From: Streptomyces pseudovenezuelae
Lineage (GTDB): Bacteria > Actinomycetota > Actinomycetes > Streptomycetales > Streptomycetaceae
Direction: 5' to 3'
DNA: 64,000 bases
Assembly (NCBI RefSeq): GCF_001513955.1
Contig: NZ_KQ948147.1
Location: forward strand, 506,532 to 570,531
Shown: positions 50,827-60,600 of the stretch, piece by piece
How positions within the stretch are numbered: position 1 is the first letter of the stretch
How the letters are laid out: every line of letters begins with the position of its first letter
The notes under the pieces: generated by a model
Database searches by the model: none
Seen by the model: the letters and a program-made list of their open reading frames with translations, nothing else
Told to the model about the DNA's origin: nothing
Position numbers and translations under genes: made by a program

Positions 50827-51873
50827 TCAGCCCCGCGGTGCCGCCGTGCTGCCCCTCACCACCAGCCGCGTCGGGACGAGATCGGTGCCGGGCCGGCCGC
50901 CCTCACCCGCGCGGATCTGCTGCAGCACCTTCTGGACACAGCGGTGCCCCACCTCCGCGAAGTCCTGGTGCACGGTGGTGAGCGGCGGTACGAAGTACGC
51001 CGCGTCGGGAATGTCGTCGAAACCGACCACGCTGACGTCGTACGGCACGGACAGCCCCCGCTCGTGGAACGCGCGCAGCAGCCCCAGCGCCATCTGGTCG
51101 TTGGCGGCGAACACGGCGGTGCAGTCCGGTGGTTCGGCGAGCACGAGCCCGGCCGCGTATCCGGACTCGGCCGACCAGTCCCCGTAGAGCGCGGGCGGCA
51201 CCGGCCGCCCGGCCTCCCGGAGCACCGCGCGCCAGGCCTGGGCCCGCCGCTGCCCCGCGAAGGACGCCTGCGGTCCGGTGACATGCCATACGGTCCGGTG
51301 GCCCAGGTCGAGCAGATGCTGCACGGCCTGCCGGGCGCCGTCCGCCTGATCGGTGTCGACCACGCTGTGACGGTCGCCGGCGTCGGAGTCCACCACGACG
51401 ACATGCACGCCGGGCGGCAGCTGCACCGTCCCGGTGTCGAGGAGATGGATCTCCATGATGACGATGACCGCGTCCACGGCCAGCTCGCCCATGCGCGTGA
51501 AGGCGCCCAGCACGTTGTCCTGCGTCGGGACGTCGATGGGGATCAGGGTGATCGCGTACCCCTCGGCCGCCGCATGGGTGGCGATCGCCTCCACCGTGCG
51601 GCTGTTGCCCGTGGAGGACAGGCTGAACAGGATCACGCCGATGGTGTTGAACTGGCCGTACCGCAGCGCCCGCGCGGCACTGTTGGGGCGGTAGCCCAGT
51701 TCCCGCATCGCCGCCAGGACCTGCTCGCGCGTCGAACTGATCACGCCCGGGTGACCGTTGGAGACCCGTGAGACGGTCTGCGAGGAGACACCCGCGAGCT
51801 TGGCCACGTCGGCCATGGACACGCGCTGCTTGCGTCTGCCTCCGGGGACACCGGATCCTCCCCGCTCCACCAC
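50827..51873 (-). CDS. LacI-family repressor next to the GH5 gene
   Basis: A 348-residue LacI/GalR regulator. HTH at about residues 16-64: VSMADVAKLAGVSSQTVSRV and STREQVLAAMRELGYRPNSA; effector domain with IGVILFSLSSTGNSRTVEAI, AVFAANDQMALGLLRAFHER and YDVSVVGFDDIPDAAYFVPP. I place the start at the GTG 51873 because GGAGGA lies at 51881-51886, seven bases away; the frame is open further upstream to 51981 but that extension would overlap the palindromic operator. It is divergent from the secreted GH5 glycosidase; the perfect palindrome between them makes it the likely local repressor of both. Confidence 0.92.
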   Translation of the reverse strand: MVERGGSGVPGGRRKQRVSMADVAKLAGVSSQTVSRVSNGHPGVISSTREQVLAAMRELGYRPNSAARALRYGQFNTIGVILFSLSSTGNSRTVEAIATHAAAEGYAITLIPIDVPTQDNVLGAFTRMGELAVDAVIVIMEIHLLDTGTVQLPPGVHVVVVDSDAGDRHSVVDTDQADGARQAVQHLLDLGHRTVWHVTGPQASFAGQRRAQAWRAVLREAGRPVPPALYGDWSAESGYAAGLVLAEPPDCTAVFAANDQMALGLLRAFHERGLSVPYDVSVVGFDDIPDAAYFVPPLTTVHQDFAEVGHRCVQKVLQQIRAGEGGRPGTDLVPTRLVVRGSTAAPRG

Positions 51874-51938
51874 TGCTGCCTCCTCCGTCCGCACACGAAC
51901 CTGTTGCGTGTCGTATCGGATGTTACGTGTGGGAAACC

Positions 51939-51967
51939 TTGACGGTCGCCGAGGCGGATGCCACGAT
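51939..51967 (+). promoter_or_regulatory. candidate promoter of the GH5 gene
   Basis: TTGACG at 51939-51944 and CACGAT at 51962-51967 with 17 bp between them resemble a housekeeping-sigma promoter. Transcription would start at about 51975, just before the palindromic operator at 51979. Confidence 0.5.
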
Positions 51968-51978
51968 TCCGGCGCCGT

Positions 51979-51996
51979 CATGTTTACGTAAACATG
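51979..51996. promoter_or_regulatory. 18-bp perfect LacI-type operator
   Basis: CATGTTTACGTAAACATG is a perfect palindrome with central CG, in the short gap between a LacI regulator and the GH5 gene, immediately downstream of the putative promoter and 26 bp before the GH5 start. Occupancy would block transcription. It is strikingly AT-rich for this DNA. Confidence 0.78.
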
Positions 51997-52021
51997 CTGT
52001 CATTCCGAAAGGGTTTGGTCG

Positions 52022-53080
52022 ATGCGCAAGACCCCCGTCAGCACCCGTCGCGCCCCGAGGCTGCGTGCCTCGCTCGTCGCCGTCGCGATCGCCGCGATCA
52101 GCGGCGCCACCCTCACCGGCAGCCCCGCCTCCGCCGCCGCGCCGACCACCGACACGACCCAGTTCAAGGGCGTCAACTGGGCCGACCCGCGCGACAACTT
52201 CGCCGACGACGAGCTCCAGCTGTCGGGCCTGTCGACCTCCGACACCTACGCCCAGACCTACATCAAGGCGAGCCGCATCATCTCGGCGTTCCGCGCCAAC
52301 CTCGGCGCCAACACCGTCCGGCTGCCGATCAACCCGTACACCGTCAACGGCTCCTACTGGAAGTCGTACAAGGGCGTCATCGACGCCGCGACGGCCCACG
52401 GCTTCAAGGTCATCGTGTCCTACTGGGAGGGCACCGGTGACCGCAAGGACGGCTACATCGACGACGAGGCCACCTACTGGCCGATGTGGAACACCGTCGT
52501 CAAGGCCTACAAGGGCAACTCCCGGGTCTACTTCGAGCCGATGAACGAGCCGCACGGCTACACCGACGCCCAGTGGGCCGACATCGCCGCGAAGTGGCTG
52601 GACACCTACAAGTCGGTGCCGCGCAACCGCGTCTTCGTCAGCGGCGCCGGCTACAACGACCACGTCACCACGGTGTGCGCCGACCCCCGCCTGAAGGGCA
52701 CCTACCTGTCGCTGCACCACTACGGCTTCTGGAAGTCGTACGCCACCTACGACGAGTGGGTCGCCGACCTGAAGGTGCGCATCGGCGACTGTGCGAACCG
52801 GACCGTGGCGGACGAGTTCGGCGCGCCGATGACGACCGGCCTGAACTACAACGTGAAGACCCCGGACGACAACTTCGTCAACTACGTGCAGGCCGTCACC
52901 GACACCTTCCGTGAGCTGAAGATGGGCTCGGTGTACTGGCCGGGCCTGCGCACCGACGACATCTACTCGGTGCAGAAGCTCGTCGGTCCGTCGGCCCGCC
53001 CGTGGCTGGAGACCACCAACCGGACCGGCGCCGACCGCCTCGCCTGGGCCTGGGGCCGCGGCAAGCCCGTCCAGGGCTGA
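52022..53080 (+). CDS. secreted GH5 glycoside hydrolase (cellulase/mannanase family)
   Basis: A 352-residue exported family 5 enzyme. Signal peptide at about 1-38 (ASLVAVAIAAISGATLTGSP, cleavage after ASA). The TIM barrel has FKGVNWADPRDNF near the start, NLGANTVRLPINPY, the acid/base Glu in VYFEPMNEPHG (about 176), the LHHYGFW segment, and the nucleophile Glu in TVADEFGAPM (about 264). The MNEP motif is diagnostic of clan A enzymes. It has no carbohydrate-binding module. Substrate could be cellulose, mannan or another beta-glycan; the subfamily cannot be assigned by eye. It is controlled by the palindrome just upstream, and ends at a hairpin terminator. Confidence 0.88.
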   Translation: MRKTPVSTRRAPRLRASLVAVAIAAISGATLTGSPASAAAPTTDTTQFKGVNWADPRDNFADDELQLSGLSTSDTYAQTYIKASRIISAFRANLGANTVRLPINPYTVNGSYWKSYKGVIDAATAHGFKVIVSYWEGTGDRKDGYIDDEATYWPMWNTVVKAYKGNSRVYFEPMNEPHGYTDAQWADIAAKWLDTYKSVPRNRVFVSGAGYNDHVTTVCADPRLKGTYLSLHHYGFWKSYATYDEWVADLKVRIGDCANRTVADEFGAPMTTGLNYNVKTPDDNFVNYVQAVTDTFRELKMGSVYWPGLRTDDIYSVQKLVGPSARPWLETTNRTGADRLAWAWGRGKPVQG

Positions 53081-53096
53081 TCCCGCACGCCCCGTC

Positions 53097-53126
53097 CGGC
53101 CGCGGTGCCTTCCGGTACCGCGGCCG
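53097..53126 (+). terminator. hairpin after the GH5 gene
   Basis: CGGCCGCGGT (53097-53106) and ACCGCGGCCG (53117-53126) form a perfect 10-bp stem with a 10-base loop, 16 bp after the stop codon. Confidence 0.75.
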
Positions 53127-53229
53127 ACCGGCGTCCGGGGCGGCCGATCGGACATGGCCGACTCGCGCCCTACCCACGCCCTCCTGAACTGCCCAGACTG
53201 CTGGACAGGGACACCGGGGGGAGGCCGCC

Positions 53230-53931
53230 GTGGCCAGGCGCCGAAGGGGTACGGCCGCGCGCAGAAGGCGGGCGCGGAGGATCAGGTCGGGCGCGGGAGG
53301 CGGCGCGGTGGCGCTGCTCCTCCTGGTGGTGTTCTGGACGCGCGTGTGGCCGTATCTGTTGGGTTTCCTGCTGGTCGGTGCGGCGGGGACGATCGGATGG
53401 TGGCTGTGGCGCACGGACCGGCTGCTGCGCGCCGGGGACCGTCGTCGGCGCGAGGAGGACGCGTTGCGGGCCGGCCGGCGGACCCTCGCCGAGGTGGACG
53501 TCATGACGGGCACCGAGTTCGAGGAACTGGTCGCGGGACTGTGCCGCCGCGACGGGTGCACGCAGGTCCGCCGGGTGGGCGGGGCGGGCGACAACGGCGC
53601 CGACGTCCTCGGGCGGCTGCCGGACGGGCGGACCATGGTCGTCCAGTGCAAACGGTACGCGCCGAGCCGGGCGATCCCGAACCGCGAGCTGCGCGATCTG
53701 GTGGGCGCCCGGGTGCACTTCGGCGCCGACGTGGCCGTCTTCGTGACGACCTCGCGCTTCACCGGACCCTCCGAGAAGTTCGCCGTGCAGCACGACATCC
53801 TCGCCGTGCACCGCGACCTCCTCGGCCTGTGGAACAACGGGGCCTGTCTCCTGGCGGTGGCCGGGGTGAACGGCCGCGGCCAGGGCGACGCCCGGCACCG
53901 GGCCCGCTGGAAGCAGGCGTACGGCGGCTGA
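53230..53931 (+). CDS. membrane-anchored Mrr-like restriction endonuclease
   Basis: A 233-residue protein. A very basic tail (1-24, nearly all Arg) precedes two hydrophobic segments at about 25-60 (GGAVALLLLVVFWTRVWPYL, LLGFLLVGAAGTIGWWLW). The rest is a PD-(D/E)xK nuclease of the Mrr_cat type: MTGTEFEELVAGLCRRDG, then GGAGDNGADVLGRL with the catalytic Asp and VVQCKRYA with Gln-x-Lys, and AVFVTTSRFTGPS. Mrr enzymes cut methylated or modified DNA, but membrane-anchored actinobacterial versions are common and their role is uncertain. GTG start with GGGGGGAGG upstream. No methylase or other defence gene is adjacent. Confidence 0.82.
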   Translation: MARRRRGTAARRRRARRIRSGAGGGAVALLLLVVFWTRVWPYLLGFLLVGAAGTIGWWLWRTDRLLRAGDRRRREEDALRAGRRTLAEVDVMTGTEFEELVAGLCRRDGCTQVRRVGGAGDNGADVLGRLPDGRTMVVQCKRYAPSRAIPNRELRDLVGARVHFGADVAVFVTTSRFTGPSEKFAVQHDILAVHRDLLGLWNNGACLLAVAGVNGRGQGDARHRARWKQAYGG

Positions 53932-54029
53932 AGTACGGGGAGACGCAGGTCACATCTGGACGTGTCACAATCCGGCGGCCCATTCAGTCATAGGTGTGTA
54001 GCCATCAACAACGGCCGAAGGAGCACACC

Positions 54030-54500
54030 ATGGAAGCCCGACTCGACGTCTTCGCCAGCCCGCTGACCGGCAAGCTGCTGAAGCACTTCGCCGCCGCGGG
54101 CAAGGTGGTCACGGACTCGGGACTGCCGGTGACGACCCAGGAACTGGTGAAGATCCGCGCGAGCCAGATCAACGGCTGCGGGTTCTGCCTCGACATGCAC
54201 ACCAAGGAGGCCGCCGCCGCGGGCGAGACCGCGCAGCGCCTCCACATGGTCGCGGCCTGGCGTGAGGCCAAGGTCTTCACCGAGGCCGAGCGGGCCGCGC
54301 TGGAGCTGGCGGAGCAGGGCACCCGCCTCGCCGACGGGACCGGCGTGCCGGACGAGGTCTGGGAGAACGCGGCCAAGCACTACGACGAGGAGCAGCTCTT
54401 CGCGCTGGTCTCCCTGATCGCCGTCATCAACGCCTTCAACCGGCTGAACGTCATGACCCAGCAGCCGGCCGGAGACTACGTGGTCGGTCAGTTCGGCTGA
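54030..54500 (+). CDS. carboxymuconolactone decarboxylase / AhpD-like protein
   Basis: A 156-residue protein of the CMD/AhpD family with a redox-active motif INGCGFCLDMHTKEA (CxxCxxxH), the pattern of alkylhydroperoxidase-type members rather than true decarboxylases. Helical throughout, and likely to form a multimer. It may reduce peroxides or act as a thiol-dependent detoxification protein. I chose ATG 54030, with GAAGGAG at 54017-54023, over the in-frame 53994 start. It stands alone between the nuclease gene and the convergent sugar isomerase gene. Confidence 0.88.
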   Translation: MEARLDVFASPLTGKLLKHFAAAGKVVTDSGLPVTTQELVKIRASQINGCGFCLDMHTKEAAAAGETAQRLHMVAAWREAKVFTEAERAALELAEQGTRLADGTGVPDEVWENAAKHYDEEQLFALVSLIAVINAFNRLNVMTQQPAGDYVVGQFG

Positions 54501-54596
54501 GCCTGACGGGCCGGATGGCCGGACCGGGGGCTGCAGACCCCGGGCCCGACCTCGGCCCCTGGACCGGCGCGCGGCGGCCTCTCCCGTGGACGCCGG

Positions 54597-56069
54597 TCAC
54601 ACCTGCCGGTGCTCGATCCCCAGCAGACTCGCCGCGGCCCCGAAGTCGGCGCCGTGGTGCCCCACCGCCAGCGACCAGTGATGCCCGACCCCCGTCGCGC
54701 TCCACGCGTCCACCCACTCGCCGGGATCCCGGCCGAAGTCGACCCGGCTGGTGGTGTTCCCGATCTCCAGCAGCGGCCCGGGGACGACCGTACCCTGCGA
54801 GGTGATGAACGACAGGCTGCCGTCGGCGTCCTGGCCCAGCCCGAGCAGGGTCACGGGCCCGTGCCGCACGTCGAACTCGACGCTGACACCCCAGCCGCGC
54901 TTGCCGTGGTAGACACCGAGGCCGCGCAGCAGCGGATCGCGGGCACTGAGCGCGAGGTGGGCGGGACCGTCGTGGCCCATCTCCACCACCCCGTCCTCGA
55001 AGTTCAGCGCCTGGATCTCCGTGAAGGAACCCCCGGCGCCGACGCTCTGCGAGGCCAACTGGGCGAGGCTGGTGCGCAGTTCGAACTCGCCGGCCGCGGG
55101 CACTCCCCGGGCGGTGAGCAGGGAGGCGCCCAGGATCATGCCGGCGCCGAGCCGTTCGTGCTGCTCGCCGTCCAGTCCCCGGTGGTAGTACGCGAGGGTG
55201 TCGAGGCCGAAGTCCTCCACCAGCCGGTCCAGCGCCACCGACACGGTCGCGCCCCACGCGAAGTCCTCGTCGACCACACTGTCGTCGACGGTGAAGATCC
55301 GCCGGGCGAGCTCCACCCGCTCCCGGGTCTCCGCCTCCGTCACCTGCTCCACCCGGTGCCGCAGATCGTCGAACTCCAGCACCTCGACATGCGACCCGAA
55401 CGTCGCCGACAGCAGCGTCGGATCGGTCTGCACGTCGAGCATCCCGGGATACACGTGCCCCATGAGCCCGTGCCGGGCGTGCCGGAGCGCGGCCCGGACG
55501 TGCGCGGCCCGCACCCACCGCTCGATGCGCCGCCACGCCGACTCCTGGCGCAGCCAGCCCGACACCGACCGGAAGGGGATACCGGCCCGGCGGAAGACGT
55601 TGCCGACCTCAGGCACGGAGCACTGCGAGCAGTACGCCAGCCAGTCGCCCGTGTCGAAGGAGGCGTGGTCCATCCGCTCGGACGGCTGGAGGTCGACCAC
55701 CAGGACCGGGGTGTTGGTGCGCTGTGCGATCGGCAGCACCATCGACGAGGTCAGATAGGTCGTCAGGAACAGCACGATCAGATCGCAGTCCACGCGTCGG
55801 AGCCGCTCGGCGGCCGCCGCGCCCTCCTGCGCGTCGGAGACGAACCCGGCGTCCGTCACCTCCGCGTCCAACCGGCCCAGTCGCTCGGCGACATAGGCCG
55901 CCGACTCCTTCAACTGGGGCAGCAGTCCCGGGAACTGCGGCCAGTAGGTGCCGAGGCCGCCGGAGACGAGGCCGATCCGCGGGCGGCGCCGGGTCACGGG
56001 CGGGAGCAACTCGCCCAGGCCGGTTTCCCGTTCACCGGCGTACGTCGTGGTGGATTCGGTCGTCGCCAT
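54597..56069 (-). CDS. L-fucose/L-arabinose isomerase-family protein
   Basis: A 490-residue protein of the L-arabinose/L-fucose isomerase fold family. The N-terminus has RIGLVSGGLGTYWPQFPGLL and CDLIVLFLTTYLTSSMVLPI, with TPVLVVDLQPSERMDH, the sheet-and-helix pattern of the first two domains; the C-terminal half has SFTEIQALNFEDGVVEMGHD and GPAHLALSARDP, where metal-ligand Glu and His residues are expected. It probably interconverts an aldose and a ketose released by the hydrolase in this cluster. It is 25 bp downstream of an MFS transporter gene on the same strand (GAAGGAG before ATG), so the two form an operon under the same LacI-type operator. The exact sugar is not determinable by eye. 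Confidence 0.8.
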   Translation of the reverse strand: MATTESTTTYAGERETGLGELLPPVTRRRPRIGLVSGGLGTYWPQFPGLLPQLKESAAYVAERLGRLDAEVTDAGFVSDAQEGAAAAERLRRVDCDLIVLFLTTYLTSSMVLPIAQRTNTPVLVVDLQPSERMDHASFDTGDWLAYCSQCSVPEVGNVFRRAGIPFRSVSGWLRQESAWRRIERWVRAAHVRAALRHARHGLMGHVYPGMLDVQTDPTLLSATFGSHVEVLEFDDLRHRVEQVTEAETRERVELARRIFTVDDSVVDEDFAWGATVSVALDRLVEDFGLDTLAYYHRGLDGEQHERLGAGMILGASLLTARGVPAAGEFELRTSLAQLASQSVGAGGSFTEIQALNFEDGVVEMGHDGPAHLALSARDPLLRGLGVYHGKRGWGVSVEFDVRHGPVTLLGLGQDADGSLSFITSQGTVVPGPLLEIGNTTSRVDFGRDPGEWVDAWSATGVGHHWSLAVGHHGADFGAAASLLGIEHRQV

Positions 56070-56094
56070 GGTCGGCGCTCCTTCGGGATGCGGT

Positions 56095-57393
56095 TCAGGC
56101 CTGCGCGACCTTCAGATCCGCCGGTGCGGTGGCGGCCGGGGACGCGCGGGGGACGAGGACACGGACGATGTACAGACCCGCGAAGGCCGACAGCGCCATG
56201 CAGCCGGTGATGACCCAGAGCAACAGGCTGGGGCTGCGGTCGAGCAGGGCGGGCGTGACGAACGCGACGCCCGCGAAGACCCCGCGCGAGACGGCATAGG
56301 TGATCCCCTGTGTGGTGCCCCGGGTCTCCGCGGGCAGGGTCAGCTGCGACCACACCTTGTAGTTGGCCTCGCCCGCGAAGGGATAGGACAGCTGGTAGAG
56401 GACGTAGAAGACGAGGAAGCCGACGATGGCGCCCAGGGTGAGCGTGCCGATCGCGAAGGCCGCGATCTGCACGACCGTGGCGATGTAGAACATGCGGTCG
56501 CGCCGCGGGCCGTCGGCGATCCGGACGAAGGCGAGCGTCAGCAGCAGGCCGATCGGCAGACAGGCGAGGTTGATGCCGGTGGCCACGCTCTGCGAGGCAC
56601 CGCTGACGGTGACCAGCAGATACGTCGTGAACTGGCCCATGGTGTTGGCGCCCAGGCCCCAGGTGACGTAGAAGGCGAAGGTCGCGAGCATGGGCACCAG
56701 GGCGGCACGGGTCCAGACGTTCTTGAGCGCGACCCCCTGTTCGGCGGCCGGCTTGTCGACCGGGACCTCGTCCTGGGCCGGATCCGGGCCGGTGGCCAGC
56801 TCCAGCCGGGAGCGCAGATGCCAGGTGACCAGTGCGGCGACCGCCAGATGGGCGGTGATGAGCCGCGCCCCGATCATGCCGGTGTCCGACAGGGCGAACC
56901 CGGCGAAGACCACGACGATGATGCCCAGCATCCACATGACCTGCGTGAACGCGATGAGCCGACCCCGGGCGTGGTCGGGGGAGGCGTCCGAGACCACGGC
57001 CAGGGACGTCGGCAGGTCGGCGCCGGCCGCGAGACCGGCGAGCAGCACACCCACCAGAAGGGTGATGTCGTCGGGCGCGAGCGTGATGATGACCGCCCCG
57101 ACGGCGTAGCAGAGGATGTCGAGGTTGTAGAGCCGGCGGCGGCCGAACACGTCGGCGAGCCGTCCGCCGACGAGGGAGCCGACGGCGATGCAGATGGTGA
57201 CGATCGCGCTGATGGCGCCGGCCATCCAGACGCCCATGTCGTAGGCGTCCCGGTAGATGGCCAGGTTGACGCCGATGCTCACGATGAGAGCGGCGTCGAG
57301 GTAGGACGCCATGCCGGAGAGGGTCGCGACCTTCCACAGGCGCTTCTCGATGGGCGGTTCCGGCTGGCTGGGGGCAGGCGAGGTTCGGGCCAT
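56095..57393 (-). CDS. MFS sugar transporter
   Basis: A 432-residue 12-helix major facilitator. The motif VGGRLADVFGRRRLYNLDI between helices 2 and 3 and ASPDHARGRLIAFTQVMW between helices 4 and 5 are typical of sugar porters. The middle loop (about 200-225) is acidic. It is the first gene of the leftward operon with the isomerase, divergent from the GH106-like hydrolase, so it likely imports the glycoside that the hydrolase, which lacks a signal peptide, cleaves inside the cell. ATG 57393 has CGGAG about seven bases upstream. Confidence 0.88.
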   Translation of the reverse strand: MARTSPAPSQPEPPIEKRLWKVATLSGMASYLDAALIVSIGVNLAIYRDAYDMGVWMAGAISAIVTICIAVGSLVGGRLADVFGRRRLYNLDILCYAVGAVIITLAPDDITLLVGVLLAGLAAGADLPTSLAVVSDASPDHARGRLIAFTQVMWMLGIIVVVFAGFALSDTGMIGARLITAHLAVAALVTWHLRSRLELATGPDPAQDEVPVDKPAAEQGVALKNVWTRAALVPMLATFAFYVTWGLGANTMGQFTTYLLVTVSGASQSVATGINLACLPIGLLLTLAFVRIADGPRRDRMFYIATVVQIAAFAIGTLTLGAIVGFLVFYVLYQLSYPFAGEANYKVWSQLTLPAETRGTTQGITYAVSRGVFAGVAFVTPALLDRSPSLLLWVITGCMALSAFAGLYIVRVLVPRASPAATAPADLKVAQA

Positions 57394-57476
57394 GATGCGG
57401 CTCCGTCTGGGGAGAGGGGGTCCGAGCGGAGGGGGACGTCGCTGTTCTCGGCCGATGTCCAGCGACTATAGGAGGG

Positions 57477-57488
57477 TAAAAACGTTCC
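57477..57488. promoter_or_regulatory. LacI-type operator, leftward unit
   Basis: TAAAAACGTTCC carries the AAAACGTT core shared with sites at 57581 and 62656. It lies 84 bp upstream of the MFS/isomerase operon start. Confidence 0.6.
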
Positions 57489-57580
57489 AACAAGACGTCA
57501 TGCGGCCATCCGTGGAAACGACCTGACGGCCCCGCAGCTCTGGTGGGCACCGTGGGGGTGTCCTACGGTGAGGCTGACGT

Positions 57581-57590
57581 AAAACGTTTT
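57581..57590. promoter_or_regulatory. LacI-type operator, hydrolase unit
   Basis: AAAACGTTTT, a perfect 10-bp palindrome in TAAAACGTTTTTGATCC, 44 bp upstream of the hydrolase start. It shares its core with the other two sites of this cluster. Confidence 0.68.
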
Positions 57591-57633
57591 TGATCCGTGA
57601 GAGTGTCCGGGCCGTAGTCGGAAGGACCCATCC

Positions 57634-60600
57634 GTGATCTCTCCAGCCCTGCGACAGCTGTTCGACAACCCGCCCCGGGACTTCGGCCCCACCCCGCTGT
57701 GGTGGTGGTCCGGCGCGAAGGTGACCCGCGACCGTCTGGCCTGGCAGCTGCGCCGGTTCGCGGACGGCGGCGTCCACAACCTCGTGGTGATCAACCTGGC
57801 ACCGGCCGGCCCCACCTTCGGCGCCCGCACCGACGACCCGGTGTGGTTCGGCGAGGAGTGGTGGGCCCGCTTCACGGACGCCTGCGAGCTCGCCGGGGAC
57901 CTGGGCACCCGCCTGTGGTTCTACGACCAGATCGGCTTCTCCGGCGCCAACGTCCAGGGGAGCATCACCCGAAAGCACCCCGAGGCGGCGGGCCGCGCCC
58001 TGCGCTCGCGTCGGACGGTCGTCTCCGGCGGCACCGTCGCACTGCGGGGCACGGAGACGCTGGTGGGTGCCTACGACAGCGCGGGCGGCCGCCTGCCGGT
58101 CGCCGGCCCGGCGCGGGTCGAGGCCCCCGACGGAACCGAGGTGCGCCTGGTCCTCGCCGTCCCCACGGCCTTCGACTATCTGGACCCGCAATCCGTCGGT
58201 CGCCTGTTCGACGCCATCCATCACGAGTACGACCGCCGCGTACCCGGGTACCTGGGCAACGTCATCGCCGGCAGCTTCCAGGACGAGCTGCCCGCCACCA
58301 ACTCCTGGACCGCCCGGTTCCCCGAGGAGTTCCGCACCCGACGCGGCTACGACCTCCTCGAACACCTCCCCGCCCTGTTCGCGGGGGACGACTCCGACCG
58401 GGCCCAGAGGATCCGCGCCGACTACTACGCCGTCCGCGCCGAACTCACCGAGGAGGCCCTGTTCCGTCCCCTCGCCGCCTGGCACGAGGAGCGCGGCCTG
58501 CTCCTGGGGTGCGACCAGAGCCACCCCGCCCGCTCCGGCTTCCCGGCCCAGTCGACGCAGCTCTACACGGACTACTTCCGCACCCACCGCTGGTACAGTG
58601 CCGCCGGCAGTGACCACCACGGCGACGCCAAGGTCCACTCCTCCATGGCCCACCTCTACGGCCACGAGCGCGTCTGGATCGAGTCGTTCCACTCCTCCGG
58701 CTGGGGCGGCACCCTGGAGGAGACCTACGACTGGCTGCTGCCGTTCCTGCGCAGCGGCGCCAACCTCTACAACCCGCACGCCAGTTACTTCGGCACCGCG
58801 GGCGGCTGGTTCGAGTGGGCGCCGCCGTCCACCGACTGGCGCCAGCCATACTGGCGGCAGTACCCCGCCTTCTCCCGTGCCGTCGCCCGGATCTGCTCCA
58901 TCCTGTCCTGGGGCGCCTACAGCGCCGACGTCGCCGTCCTGCACCCCACCGCCACCATGCAGGCCCTCCTTCCCCTGGACGCTCCCGTCCAGCACTTCGG
59001 CGACGGCCGCCTCGGTGAGGACCACGCCGACGTCGACGAGACCCAGCGCGACTACCTGGAGCTGTGCGGCACCAACAACTGGCTGGGGCCCTCCGTCGGA
59101 GCACTCGACCGCCACCGCGTCTCCTTCGACGTCATCGACGACGCCTCCGTCCAGGGCGCCAAGGCCGGCGACGGGGCCCTGCGCGTCAGGGACCTGACCT
59201 ACACCGCGGTCCTGCTGCCCTCGGCGAGCGTCCTGGAGCACGAGACGGCCCGCCGCCTGGCCGAACTCCTCGACGCCGGAGGACGGGTCGTGGTCGTCGG
59301 CAGGCCGCCCGCACAGGCGGCCGGGCTCACCGGCGACGACTCGGTCGTGACCGCGCTGCTGGACCATCCCCGGCTGGAGCGGGTGACCGACGCCGAGGCC
59401 GCCGCGGCGGCGGTGGCCGACGCCGCCGGATACGCCACGGGCGAGGTGCCGCTCCTCGTCAGGAGGAAGGGCGACGAGGCCGTCGCGCTGGTCACGGGGG
59501 CGTTCCCCGACGCCCGTACGGATCCGGCCGGGGGGCGCCACGAGATCGACCCCGCGCGCTACGCCCGGACCTCCTCCGTCACCGTGCGGGCCCCGGTCGC
59601 CGAGGCCGAGATCTGGAACCCGGCGACCGGCACCCGCCGCCCGGGACGGGTCACCGTCACCGACGGAGTCTCGACCGTCGAGGTGCCGCTGGACGGAGCC
59701 CCCGCCGTCCTCGTCGTATGGCGCGAAGGGCCGCCGGTGGACGCCGGGCCCCCGTCGGCCACGGCGTCGACGCAGTGGATCGACCTGTCGACCGGCTGGG
59801 AGGGCCGGCTCGCGCCCACCCTGGACAACACCTGGGGCGACCTGGCCCTGCCCGCCGGAGCCTCTCTCGCCGAACCGCAGATCTGGACCATGCGGTGGAC
59901 CGAGACCGAGGACTCCTGGGAACCCGTCCGGGCCACCTACGGCAACCGCGTCCGTGTCCTGCCGCCCGTCCCCTCCGGTCAGGCCCCGGCACCTCTGGAC
60001 CCCGCGGCCGTCGCACAAGTCCTCGCCGGGACACTGGACTTGGCTCCCGCGGACTGGGGTGTCTCGCTGTACTCGTCGAGTCGCGGCATCCCGGACCCGG
60101 ACGGTCTGCTCGGCAACAAGGGCCTGGTGCCGGAGGAGTTCGTCCGCGTCCCGGTGCCCGTGAACGGGACGGTCGCCCGGGTCAGGACCGTCGTGGAGAC
60201 CGACCACCGCGGGCCCGCCGACCTGCACATCGGCGCGGCGGCGGTCAAACGCGTGTGGTGGAACGGCAGTCGACTGGACACCGGCGACGGCTATCTGGCG
60301 TCGGCCCGGGTCGAGGTCGAACAGGCCCGCAATGTGCTGGAGTACGAGCTGGCCGACGCCCAGGACCGACCGCAGACCATCTCGGGCGCCGCCGACACCC
60401 CCTTGGGCAGCTACTTCTGTCTGTCCCGCCCCGACGGGTTCGCGCCGCGCCCCCTGTTCATGCGCCTGCCCGACGGTGTGCGGCCGGACGGCAGCGTGAC
60501 CTACCGCGGCCGGATCAGCGCCCCGGGCCGGGGAGCGGCGGCGGTCCTCGTCGTGGGCGCCGCGGTGGGCGTGACCGTCCTGCTCGACGGAGCCGTCGTG

